A stretch of 64,000 nt of DNA from Stomorhina lunata (GCA_933228675.1 OW121743.1:59142081-59206080), one strand, 5' to 3'; shown: positions 48,240 through 58,966, counted from the first letter of the stretch. Numbers and translations: made by a program. Notes: generated from the letters alone by a model not told the origin.

Positions 48240-48545
48240 TAGTCCAGCAGACACTGAAAATTGTTTGTGTTTTTTGTTCAGTCGATAATCTACGATTTTA
48301 CTTATGGTTTATGAACATAATTCTAAAAAGTTTTGTTTGTAAATAAGTATTAATGCGAGGTTTTCGATCTGTCTAAATTGGGGATAATCCTCCAGAAGAG
48401 ATGGTCTAACCAACCATCGAAACGCGTCGAGGAATTTTGGTTTCTCCGCAAACAATTTTTGGCTTTTTAAATATCAATAAATTGGTCTGTTACATTAATA
48501 AATAAATGTAACAGATTTGGGATCAAATGCGAATAGTCATTCTTT
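48240..48545 (+). mobile_element. Hammerhead-bearing retroelement terminal repeat, copy 3
   Basis: Reverse orientation relative to copies 1 and 2. Runs from TTGTTCAGTCGATAATCTAC through the motif block to the terminal hairpin TGTTACATTAATAA/ATAAATGTAACA and GCGAATAGTCATTCTTTTTG. It then passes directly into a 30-bp AT array. Confidence 0.72.
48388..48433 (+). ncRNA. Hammerhead-like motif, copy 3 (one core change)
   Basis: The core reads CAGAAGA, so the invariant U4 is lost. Stem I, GAAA and the GTC triplet remain; stem II is GATGG/CCATC. Probably inactive. Confidence 0.55.
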
Positions 48546-48945
48546 TTGAAGAAAATTTTTTTATCAAAAATTTTTCTATAGAAAATTTTTTAATCAAAAA
48601 TTTTTCTATAGAAAATTTTTTTATCAAAAATTTTTCTATACAAAATTTTTTTATCAAAAATTTTTCTATAGAAAATTTTTTGATCAAAAATTTTTTTGTC
48701 GAAAATTTTTGTTATCAAAAATTTTTTTATCGAAATTTTTTTATCGAAAGTTTTTTATCATCAATTTTTCTATAGAACATTTTTTTATCAAAAATTTTTC
48801 TGTAGAAAATTTTTTTATCAAAAATTTTTTTATAGAAAATTTTTTTTATCAAAAATTTTTTTATAGAAATTTTTGTTATCAACAATTTTTTTATCGAAAA
48901 TTTTTGATCAAAAATTTTTCTATAGAAAATTTTTTTATTAATGTA
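48546..48945 (-). repeat. 30-bp AT array (family E), inverted orientation
   Basis: About 13 copies of the reverse complement of the 49.3-52 kb unit (TTTTTTTATCAAAAATTTTT followed by CTATAGAAAA), lying between terminal-repeat copies 3 and 4. Confidence 0.88.
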
Positions 48946-49157
48946 ACAGACCAATTTATTGATAAAAAGCCAAAAATTGTTTGCAGAGAAACCAAAATTC
49001 CTCGACGCGTTTCGATGGTTGGTTAGGCCATCTCTTCAGGAGGATTATCCCTAATTTAGACAGATCGAAAACCTCGCATTAATACTTATTTACAAACAAA
49101 ACTTTTTAGAATTATGTTCATAAACCATAAGTAAAAGCGTAGATCATCGACTGAACA
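48946..49157 (-). mobile_element. Hammerhead-bearing retroelement terminal repeat, copy 4
   Basis: Begins directly at the array edge with ATTAATGTAACAGACCAATT and runs to CATCGACTGAACAAATTCGA. Forms the left arm of a large inverted repeat with copy 5. Confidence 0.75.
48999..49044 (-). ncRNA. Hammerhead ribozyme motif, copy 4 (core intact)
   Basis: Identical core layout to copy 2: TCCTC, CTGAAGA, GATGG-loop-CCATC, GAAA, CGCGTC, GAGGA. All invariant positions present. Confidence 0.7.
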
Positions 49158-49159
49158 AA

Positions 49160-49315
49160 TTCGATCTAAATGAACAAATTCGATCTGTCTAAATTGGGGA
49201 TAATCCTCCTGAAGAGATGGCCTAACCAACCATCGAAACGCGTCGAGGAATTTTGGTTTCTCCGCAAACAATTTTTGGTTTTTTATCAATAAATTGGTCT
49301 GTTACATTAATAAAA
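49160..49315 (+). mobile_element. Hammerhead-bearing retroelement terminal repeat, copy 5
   Basis: Inverted relative to copy 4, with arms of about 120-150 bp around a loop of about 90 bp. It ends GGTCTGTTACATTAATAAAA, merging directly into the 30-bp array. Confidence 0.75.
49204..49249 (+). ncRNA. Hammerhead ribozyme motif, copy 5 (core intact)
   Basis: TCCTC 49204-49208 (stem I), CTGAAGA 49209-49215 (core), GATGG 49216-49220 with CCATC 49230-49234 (stem II), GAAA 49235-49238, then CGCGTC 49239-49244 with predicted cleavage after the C of GTC at 49244, and GAGGA 49245-49249 (stem I). Confidence 0.72.
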
Positions 49316-50632
49316 AAATTTTCTATAGAAAAATTTTTGATAACAAAATTTTCTATGGAAAAATGTTTGATAAAAAAATTTTCTACAGAAAAATTTTTGA
49401 TAAAAAATGTTCTATAGAAATATTTTTGATAACAAAATTTTCTATGGAAAAATTTTTGATAAAAAAATTTTCTATGGAAAAATTTTTGATAAAAAAATTT
49501 TCTTTAGAAAAATTTTTGATAAAAAAATTTTCTATAGAAAAATTTTTGATAAAAAATTTTCTATAAAAAAACTTTTGATAAAAAAAAATTTCTATAGAAA
49601 CATTTTTGATAAAAATATTTTCTTTAGAAAAATTTTTTAAAAAAAATTTCTATAGAAAAATTTTTGACAAAAAAATTTTCTATAGAAAAATTTTTGATAA
49701 AAAAATTTTCTATAGAAAAATTTTTGATAAAAAAATTTTCTATAGAAACATTTTTGATAAAAAAATTTTCTATAGAAACATTTTTGATAAAAAAATTTTC
49801 TTTAGAAAAATTTTTTAAAAAAAATTTCTATAGAAAAATTTTTGATAAAAAAATTTTCTTTAGAAAAATTTTCTATAGAAAAATTTTTGATAAAAAAATT
49901 TTCTATAGAAAAATTTTTGATAAAAAAATTTTCTATAGAAAAATTTTTGATAAAAAAATTTTCTATAGAAAAATTTTTGATAAAAAAATTTTCTATAAAA
50001 AATTTTTTGATAAAATAATTTTCTATAAAAAAATTTTTGATAAAAAAATTTTGTATATAAAAATTTTTGATAAAAAAATTTTCTATAGAAAAATTTTTGA
50101 TAAAAAAATTTTCTATAGAAAAATTTTTGATAAAAAAAATTTTCTATAGAAAAATTTTTGATAAAAAAAATTTTCTATAGAAAAATTTAAAAAAAAAAAA
50201 ATTCTATAGAAAAATTTTTGATAAAAAAATTTTCTACAGAAAAATTTTTGATAAAAAAATTTTTGATAAAAAAATTTTCTATAGAAAAATTTTTTATAAA
50301 AAAATTTTCTATAGAAAAATTTTTGATAAAAAAAATTTCTATAGAAAAATTTTTGATAAAAAAATTTTCTTTAGAAAAATTTTTGATAAAAAAATTTTCT
50401 TTAGAAAAATTTTTGATAAAAAAATTTTCTATAGAAAAATTTTTGATAAAAAAAATTTTTGATAAAAAAAATTTTCTATAGAAAAATTTTTGATAAAAAA
50501 AATTTTCTGGAGAATTTATATAGAAAAAGTTTTGATAAAATTTTTTTTTCGATGGTTACAAATCGTTATCGAATCTATATATTTTAAATTTAAATTCAGA
50601 TTTTCAAATATTTATGCCTGACCCTCAAATTA
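49230..50632 (+). repeat. Tandem segmental duplication, first copy (1403 bp)
   Basis: Runs from CCATCGAAACGCGTCGAGG through the 30-bp AT array to a unique tail ending GCCTGACCCTCAAATTA. Nearly identical to 50633-52064. Within the array the 30-bp unit is well preserved at 49880-50150. Confidence 0.92.
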
Positions 50633-52064
50633 CCATCGAAACGCGTCGAGGAATTTTGGTTTCTCCGCAAACAATTTTTGGTTTTTTATCAATAAATTGG
50701 TCTGTTACATTAATAAAAAAATTTTCTATAGAAAAATTTTTGATAACAAAATTTTCTATGGAAAAATGTTTGATAAAAAAATTTTCTACAGAAAAATTTT
50801 TGATAAAAAATGTTCTATAGAAATATTTTTGATAACAAAATTTTCTATGGAAAAATTTTTGATAAAAAAATTTTCTATGGAAAAATTTTTGATAAAAAAA
50901 TTTTCTTTAGAAAAATTTTTGATAAAAAAATTTTCTATAGAAAAATTTTTGATAAAAAATTTTCTATAAAAAAACTTTTGATAAAAAAAAATTTCTATAG
51001 AAACATTTTTGATAAAAATATTTTCTTTAGAAAAATTTTTTAAAAAAAATTTCAATAGAAAAATTTTTGACAAAAAAATTTTCTATAGAAAAATTTTTGA
51101 TAAAAAAATTTTCTATAGAAAAATTTTTGATACAAAAATTTTCTATAGAAACATTTTTGATAAAAAAATTTTCTATAGAAACATTTTTGATAAAAAAATT
51201 TTCTTTAGAAAAATTTTTTAAAAAAAATTTCTATAGAAAAATTTTTGATAAAAAAATTTTCTTTAGAAAAATTTTCTATAGAAAAATTTTTGATAAAAAA
51301 ATTTTCTATAGAAAAATTTTTGATAAAAAAATTTTCTATAGAAAAATTTTTGATAAAAAAATTTTCTATAGAAAAATTTTTGATAAAAAAATTTTCTATA
51401 GAAAAATTTTTGATAAAAAAATTTTCTATAAAAAATTTTTTGATAAAATAATTTTCTATAAAAAAATTTTTGATAAAAAAATTTTGTATATAAAAATTTT
51501 TGATAAAAAAATTTTCTATAGAAAAATTTTTGATAAAAAAATTTTCTATAGAAAAATTTTTGATAAAAAAAATTTTCTATAGAAAAATTTTTGATAAAAA
51601 AAATTTTCTATAGAAAAATTAAAAAAAAAAAAATTCTATAGAAAAATTTTTGATAAAAAAATTTTCTACAGAAAAATTTTTGATAAAAAAATTTTTGATA
51701 AAAAAATTTTCTATAGAAAAATTTTTTATAAAAAAATTTTCTATAGAAAAATTTTTGATAAAAAAAATTTCTATAGAAAAATTTTTGATAAAAAAATTTT
51801 CTTTAGAAAAATTTTTGATAAAAAAATTTTCTTTAGAAAAATTTTTGATAAAAAAATTTTCTATAGAAAAATTTTTGATAAAAAAAATTTTTGATAAAAA
51901 AAATTTTCTATAGAAAAATTTTTGATAAAAAAAATTTTCTGGAGAATTTATATAGAAAAAGTTTTGATAAAATTTTTTTTTCGATGGTTACAAATCGTTA
52001 TCGAATCTATATATTTTAAATTTAAATTCAGATTTTCAAATATTTATGCCTGACCCTCAAATTA
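50633..52064 (+). repeat. Tandem segmental duplication, second copy (about 1432 bp)
   Basis: Begins with CCATCGAAACGCGTCGAGG (a half hammerhead, lacking stem I 5' and CTGAAGA) and follows the first copy with few substitutions and about one extra 30-bp unit in the 51290-51430 run. Long open frames in both copies are products of the 30-bp period. Confidence 0.92.
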
Positions 52065-53380
52065 AATATTTGCTAAAAAAAAATTTTGAAATTTCACACC
52101 AAAATAACAAATTTATTTGGAAACGGTGTTTAAGTAAGAATTAAAAAACAATAACAACCACAAAAGGAATAAATTACAATTTCTTCACATAAATATACTA
52201 AAAAAAATTAAAATTATATTGTAGTTAAAAGGTAATAAATTCTATTAAAAATATTTGGAAAAAGAAGAAAAAAATCAAAACCGTCATTTAAACGGTAAAT
52301 TATGGTTTTTAAGGCACAACAACAAAAATTTAACTGAAATCATAAAAAATATTAAAATTATAAAATTAAATAAAACTTCATTGTTGGTCAATAAAAAAAT
52401 AAAGAAAAAAAAAACTAAATATGAATAAATTTAAACAAATAATAAAAATTAACAAAAAAAAAAGTAAAAAATGGTTTTAAAATTTTTCTTTTTTTTTCTT
52501 CTTTCATTGTTTGTTTTTTATTTAGACAAAAACTGAAATATCTAAAAAAAAATAAACGTTTCTTTATTATTCTTGATTACTTTAAATATTATTTTAAGTA
52601 ATTCTCGTTATTTCTTATAAAATTTTTATTTTGTGCCACAAAAAAACCCAAAAATTTAGAGGAAGAAGTTGAAGAAAATGTCTGTCCGTCTGTCTGCTTG
52701 TTGGGTATTTCAATTTCTGTCTTTTTTTTCGGTTTAAGTTCAATTTTAATTCAAATTGTTGATTTTTTGTTGTTGTTGTTGTTGTTGTATGTATCTCCAT
52801 AATAAATAAATGAATAAATAATAAAAAATAATAAGAATATGAATTTAATTTTGGTTTGAGTTCGAGTTTTTATGTCCGTCCATCCCTATGTCTGTCTGTC
52901 TGCTTGAGTTTCTTGAGCGTTTTAATAAAAATTGAAATAAATGTGGAAAAAATTCTGTATACTCAAGCTTTAATTAAATTGAATAAAAAATATGAAAAAA
53001 TACAATATTTTTTAACTACAAAAAAAAAACAGGGAAAAATAACAATAATAATAAAGTATACAAGTTTCAATTTGGATTTTTTTTTTATTGTATTCGAAAA
53101 TGAATCCAAATTTTTCATATGAATTTTTTAATTTTTTTGTTTTTTTGTACAATTTTTATTCCAATTTTGTATAAGTCAAGTCAAATTTATTTCTCTGCTT
53201 CTGTCTTTGTATTGGTATGAAAATTTCGTATTTAACATTTTTAAGTAAAAGTGTGAGTGTGTGTGTTTGTTTGTGCGAATTTCTATACAAGCAAAAAAAT
53301 AATTTAATAAAATTACATATTGTGATTTATTTGTTTGTTGTTTCATTTTTAGTTTAAATTAATTTATACATTCATGTTTT
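52065..53380. other. Low-complexity AT sequence
   Basis: No gene seen. A (TTG)n run is at about 52766-52788, and GTCTGTCTGTCTG-like simple sequence at 52680 and 52890 recalls DINE-1 interiors. GTGTGAGTGTGTGTG is at about 53253. Confidence 0.45.
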
Positions 53381-54252
53381 TATACCCTTCACCACCATAG
53401 GTGGAAAGGGTATTATAAGTTTGTGCTGATGTTTGTAACGCATAGAAATATTTGTCTTAGACCCTCCTTTTAGTATACCAATAGACTTAGAATCACTTTC
53501 TGAGTCGATTTAGCGATGTCCGTCCGTCCGTCCGTCCGTCTGGCTGGCTGGCTGGCTGGACCCCCATGTAAACCTTGTAATCAAACTACAGGTCGCAATT
53601 CTAAAGATAATTTGATGAAATTTGGCACAGATCATTTTTTTGATAATGGGACCATGGCTATTGGAATTAGTCAAAATCGGTCCATTATTTATGGTACCTC
53701 CCATAGGTCCCACTTCCCGGAATTGCTATATTGGCCACAAATATCAATATTTTTTCATGAAATTTAAAACAGATACTGCTTATGTAAACTGAAATCACTG
53801 TACCAAATTTCGTTGAAATCGGTCCACATTTGACCTTAGCTCCCATACAAACTCTTCTTCAAAAACGCACTAAATGAGACAAAAAATCTCTAAAACGCTC
53901 GTAAATCTAAAGATAATGAAAATTTTGAGACAATGAGACAAAAAATCTCTAAAACGCTCGTAAATCTAAAGATAATGAAAATTTTGAGTTTATTTTTTGC
54001 ATACATAATTTTTGTAACAACTGTAATCAATTTGCCAAATTTCGAGATAATCGGTTCACATTTGACCCTAGCTCTCATATAAGTCCAAATGACGGAAACA
54101 GGTTGAATATATACGTTTTGAGAAAATGTTTGTATGATGGCAAAATTTAGCAAATATTTGTCTTTATACAGGAAAAATAACACCTTTGACCTTAGTGCTG
54201 AAGGGTATCGTATGGTCGGCTTGACCGACTATAGCGCTTTCTTACTTGTTTT
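53381..54252 (-). mobile_element. DINE-1-like element, near full length
   Basis: Left edge is a hairpin ATACCCTTCACCACC/GGTGGAAAGGGTAT, then TTTGTGCTGATGTTTGTAAC, GAGTCGATTTAGCGATGTCC and (CGTC/TGGC) microsatellite, the recognisable INE-1/DINE-1 module order. The right edge is TCGGCTTGACCGACTATAGC then TTTCTTACTTGTTTT, the reverse complement of the family 5' end. A 59-bp internal tandem duplication spans 53876-53993. Confidence 0.82.
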
Positions 54253-54700
54253 ATATTTAATTTGAGTTATAATAAAGTCATTTCAATTTTGTGTTTTTTT
54301 TTTTTTTTTTTGGTTTTTCAATCTTTTAATTGAAAATCTCGGTAAATTAAATCAAATTTGTTTAAAAAAACGAATAGAATTTAATAAAATTGATGTTTGC
54401 AATATAATAATAAAATAGTCTATTATATTGTACAAATTAGGTTGATGACAAATTAAATAGTAAAAAGACAATATTTGCAAAATGAATTTCCCGGAATTCA
54501 ACTGCTTATATATACGACTTTAAAATACAGCTACTGAGTGGCCAAATTTGAGGTTAGGAAGTTAAGTTATGAAATGTTAAGAATCTTTGACATTTATTTT
54601 GTTAAAAGTTGGAAAATTTTAACTACGGACCACTGTTGCTTGCGACGAAGGTTTGCGAATTTTTTAATTAAAAAACTGAACGAAAACAACACAAACGGTC
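54253..54700. other. AT-rich unassigned sequence
   Basis: No gene seen between the DINE-1-like element and the MITE. Confidence 0.4.
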
Positions 54701-54701
54701 C

Positions 54702-54886
54702 TTAACCCCTTGACGTATTTCCACGAGTCTGACTCGTGGTACAATTTCTGTGCCTAACATAATTATAACGAGTCTGACTCGTTTTGCGACTGTTTTTAAG
54801 CATTAAAACTGGTTTGTTTAATGCAAGTTGTATGCGAACAGTTGGAAGCGAACTTCGTTTTGCTAATTGATACGTCAAGGGGTTAA
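54702..54886. mobile_element. piggyBac-type MITE with TTAA ends
   Basis: TTAACCCCTTGACGTAT at 54702 is matched by its exact reverse complement ending at 54886, so a 177-bp element sits between TTAA duplications, the piggyBac signature. The core carries two copies of the palindrome ACGAGTCTGACTCGT (about 54723 and 54768). No coding capacity. Confidence 0.88.
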
Positions 54887-54959
54887 AAAACCATTACATT
54901 CAAAACATGTACAAGTTCCCACTATCAAATTTTATTACTCGTAAATTTATAAATATTCC

Positions 54960-55138
54960 TAAAATTACAACTTTGCTCCCTAACAATTTCTCTGGTTAAA
55001 TGTGGACCGATTTCACATAATTTCAATACTAAAGTTTCCTAAGAACTGGCAAATTTTCGTGCTAAATTTTGTTGCCCTAGCCTTTTGCGTATAGGCGCTA
55101 TCGTGCTTTGAAACCACTCATCAAACTGACCTCTTCTT
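54960..55138 (+). mobile_element. Fragment of the 34.2-36.1 kb DINE-1-like family
   Basis: TTGCCCTAGCC, TTTTGCGTATAGG and CGCTATCGTGCTTT line up with the segment around 35150-35200. Truncated on both sides. Confidence 0.6.
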
Positions 55139-55500
55139 TATACCCTGCACCTCCAAAGGTGGAAAGGGTATTATAAGTTTGTGCTGATGTTTGTAACGCA
55201 TAGAAATATTTGTTTTAGACCCACCTTTTAAAATACCAATAGGCTTAGAATCACTTTCTGAGTCGATTTCAGTCTGTCCGTCCGTTCGTCTGGCTGGACA
55301 TCCGTGTAAACCATGTAATCAAAGTACAGATCGCAATTCTAAAGATAATTTGATGAAATTTGACACAGATAATTTTTTTGATAATGGGACCACGGCTATT
55401 GAAAATCGGTCTAATATTTATGGTACCTCCCATAGGTCCCACTACCCGGAATTGATATTTTCGCCTCAAATATCAATATTTTTTCATAAAATTTAAAACA
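55139..55500 (-). mobile_element. DINE-1-like element, truncated
   Basis: TATACCCTGCACCTCCAAAG then GTGGAAAGGGTATTATAAG starts a copy closely similar to 53381-53765. It stops at about 55500, so its 5' half is missing. Confidence 0.8.
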
Positions 55501-55679
55501 AACCAAAAGTACCTGGTTGACCAAGCCTTGCTCGGAGCTTTATGATAAGCATTTCGAGGCAAATTTTAAAGTTTTCATATATTATATATTATTATATGTC
55601 ATATATTATATATTATATTTCATAAAGTACTAAAATAAATTAAAAGGAAAGATATTACACAAATATCCAAATAATGTTG

Positions 55680-56260
55680 AATCATTTTGTCCCCTCAACA
55701 CATGATCAAATGCATAGTTTACAGTTCAATTCATTTTGAATAATTTTGGAAATTGGTCATACCAACTTAGAAACCTCCGTCGACTCATGTGCAACAGCTT
55801 TGCTAAGATTTTAGACTGATCAAATGCACAGTTTACGATTTAATTAATTTTAAGTAATTTTGAGTGGGGCCACCTGTCGGAAATTGGCCATAACAACTAA
55901 GAAACCTTCGTCGGCACATGCGTAACAACATTGCTAAGGATCATAGCATGTTTAAATGCACAGTTTACGATTTAATTTATTTTGGGTAATTTTAGTGGCG
56001 TCATCTGTCGGACATTTTTCAAATCAATTAAGAAACCTTTTTCTGCTCATTCGTAACAATTTTGGTAAAGATCATAGCATGATCAAATGAACAATTCACG
56101 ATTTAATTCACTTTGAGTAAATTTCTATGGCGCCACCTGTCGGAAATTGTTCATATTAAGTGAGAAATCTTCGCCGGCTCATTGTAAGCAACTTTGCTGA
56201 AGATCATAGCATGATCAAATGCATAGTTTACGATTTAGTGCATTTTGAGTAATTTTCGGT
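55680..56260 (+). repeat. Diverged tandem repeat, about 131-bp unit
   Basis: Each unit has GATCAAATGCA, GTTTACGATTTAATT, a GGCGCCACCTGTCGG-like box (about 55867, 55997, 56129), AGAAACCTTCGTCGGCTCAT and a GCAACATTGCTAA-like stretch. Four to five copies at moderate identity. Confidence 0.85.
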
Positions 56261-56735
56261 GGTGCCACCTGGTGGCAATTAGTCTTACCAACTTAAAAAC
56301 CTTTGTCGATTCATACGCAACAATTTCTCTAAAGAGTATAACATGATCAAATGAATAATTTACTTTTCTATAAAGAACATACATACAGACAAACATTAAT
56401 TTGTAAAACGTTAGTTTTGTGGTGCCACCTGGTGGCAATTAGTCTTACCAACTTAAAAACCTTTGTCGATTCATACGCAACAATTTCTCTAAAGAGTATA
56501 ACATGATCAAATGAATAATTTACTTTTCTATAAAGAACATACATACAGACAAACATTAATTTGTAAAACGTTAGTTTTGTGGTGCCACCTGGTGGCAATT
56601 AGTCTTATCAACTTAAAAACCTTTGTCGGTTCATACGCAACAATTTCTCTAAAGAGTATAACATGATCAAATGAATAATTTACTTCTCTATAAAGAACAT
56701 ACATACAGACAAACATTCATTTGTTTAAAAGTTAT
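56261..56735 (+). repeat. 160-bp tandem repeat, three near-identical copies
   Basis: Copies start at 56261, 56421 and 56581 with GGTGCCACCTGGTGGCAATT. The unit derives from the neighbouring 131-bp repeat with an added segment (ATAAAGAACATACATACAGA). The short - strand frames here are repeat artefacts. Confidence 0.93.
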
Positions 56736-56739
56736 AACA

Positions 56740-57245
56740 TTACTATTTTTTGCCCTTTTTATCCCCTAATTTCAAAAAAGTTTCATATGCATATTTAGTA
56801 CTTCTTTGAACTAATTGACATTTACATTTTATAAAAAAGCATTTAACACATTGTTCCTAAGTTATCATTTTATCCATTTTTACCCATTTTGGCAACCGAA
56901 ATCAAAAAAGTACCAAATACGTGTTGAATATTTTTTTCACATTTATTGATTGCATTACAAAGTTCCTTTCTATATTCTTTGGTTCAAAAAATAAGAGTGG
57001 GTTTAAAATGTACCAAAAACACTAATTTTACAATTTGTTACCGCCTATGGGGCATAGTTTCAAAAAAGTACCAAACACCTGTCCGCTTATTTTTATAGTT
57101 GTTCAAAATGTAATTTAGATTTTGTTTGTATACCTATTACTTTAGGAAATACAACGTTTTAGATTTTCTTTTTACCCGTTTTTACCCCCTTTGCGGCAAA
57201 ATTACCAAAAGTCCCTTCTTACTCGATCTATATGACAAAAAAGGT
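56740..57245 (+). repeat. Degenerate repeat with TTTCAAAAAAGTACCAAA modules
   Basis: Four modules (about 56767, 56907, 57057, 57205) combine a TTTTTACCC-like stretch with CAAAAAAGTACCAAA. Spacing about 140-150 bp. Origin unknown; probably transposon-derived. Confidence 0.6.
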
Positions 57246-57295
57246 ACCCACCGTCCAATATTTATCAAAATCGTTATAGCCGTTTTCGACATAGC

Positions 57296-57300
<5 letters not shown>

Positions 57301-57332
<32 letters not shown>
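57301..57332. repeat. (TA)n microsatellite
   Basis: About 16 TA pairs, immediately left of a DINE-1-like fragment. Confidence 0.9.
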
Positions 57333-57334
<2 letters not shown>

Positions 57335-57339
57335 ACTGT

Positions 57340-57735
57340 ACCAAATATAACTGTACCAAATTTCGTTGAAATCGGTCCACATTTGACTATAGCTCCTATA
57401 CAAACTCTTCTGTGAAAACGCACTAAATGAGACAAAAATCTCTAAAACGCTTATAAGTCCGAAGATAATGAGAATTTTAAGTTTATTTTTTGCAAAAACT
57501 ATAATAGATTTTGTAAAAACTTAATTTCGAGATAATCGGTCCACATTTGACCCTAGCTCTCAAATAAATCCAAATGACGGAAACAGCTTAAATATATAAG
57601 TTTTGAGAAAATGTTTGTATGATGACAAAATTTAGCAAATTTTTGTCTTTATATAGGAAAAAGAACACCTTTGACCTTAGTGGGGATACCCTCGGTCGGG
57701 CTTGACCGACTATCTTGCTTGTTAACACTTTCTTG
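57340..57735 (-). mobile_element. DINE-1-like element, 5' half only
   Basis: CAAATTTCGTTGAAATCGGT through GATAATCGGTCCACATTTGA to a terminus TCGGGCTTGACCGACTATC with TTTCTTGCTTGTTAAC. Matches 53800-54250. The hairpin half is missing. Confidence 0.78.
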
Positions 57736-58924
57736 CTTGTTAACAAAAAAGTAGAAATTAATCGTAAGAATAAATGGGTATAAAAACGATATAAACATTT
57801 TTTTTTGCCGAATTTTATCGAACGTCTATAATTTGATCCTGTTTAATACAACATTAATATTTTTGTCTCACAGTGTAATTTAAAAATATAAACTCTTAAT
57901 AGAAATTGTAATTAAAACTATTGTTAACAAAGTAATATCTCGAAATTTATAAAATAATCACGTCATGAATATTTACTACAAACTAAAATGAATAAAAATA
58001 TTCAAATTGGATTACACTGGTCAACAAAAAGAAGTTTTTAAATGAAAAATTCTAATATTATAAATTTTCTATATTAGAAAATTATTTCTATATAAGAAAA
58101 CTATAAATTTTTCTATTTAACAATTTTCATAACTTAAATTTCCCTATAGAAATAGTTTGATATAAAAAATATCCATTCAAAATATTAACATTCGAAATTT
58201 TTCTATAAAAAATTTTAATATCGTAATGTTTTTTATTTTATAATATTTTAAACATATCTTATAAAATTTTTTGTTTTTAAAATTATAATATCGTAAATTT
58301 TTACAAAAAAAAAAGTTATAATAACATAAATTTTTCTTCGGAATAATTTTAATATCGTAAATTTTTTTTATAGAAAAATTCTAATACCGTAATTTTTTTT
58401 TTTTTTAATTCTAATATCGCAAAGGAAAAATTATAATATCGTAAAGTTTTCTATAAAAAAGATAAATTTCTATAGAAAAATTCGAATATTGTAGAAGTTT
58501 TTTATTAAATAATTTTTATATAAAAACCTAATGATATAAAAGTTATAATATTGTAAATTTTTTTATAGAAAAATTCTAATATCGTTAATTTTCATTTGGA
58601 AAAATTCTAATATTGTAAATTTTAATTTAGAAAAATTTTAAAACCGTTATTTTTTTATAACAATTCTAATATCACATTTTTTTCTAAAGAAAAATTATAA
58701 TATCGTAAACTTTTCTTTAAAAAATCTATTTCTTTAAAAAAATATCTCGAATATCTCAGATTTTTCTGTAGAAAAAGACTAATATCGTAAAGTTTTCTAC
58801 TGAATAATTTTAATATAAAAATATCAATAATATAATAGGTTTAATATCGTAAATTTTTGTATAGATAAATTCTATTATAATAAATTTTTCTTAAGACAAA
58901 TTTTCATATCGTAAATTATTTGAT

Positions 58925-58966
58925 GAGGTCCTATGCTTCACTGGGAGTCAAGGATAACAGAAGAAG
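58925..58966 (+). mobile_element. LINE 3' tail, third copy
   Basis: GAGGTCCTATGCTTCACTGG then GAGTCAAGGATAACAGAAGA; same end sequence as at 30152-30190 and 1911. Embedded in an AT array. Confidence 0.65.

Noticed and set aside
48037..48288. Intact gene call for the 83-codon frame
   Set aside because: Only the first about 45 codons resemble mariner transposase; the rest runs into the hammerhead-bearing repeat.
49294..51913. Many open frames of 60-171 codons encoding FYRKIFDKKI-like repeats, and the same at 31-34 kb
   Set aside because: The 30-bp DNA period is divisible by three, so any in-register stretch is open in several frames and on both strands. The peptides simply repeat the satellite unit and end at each indel.
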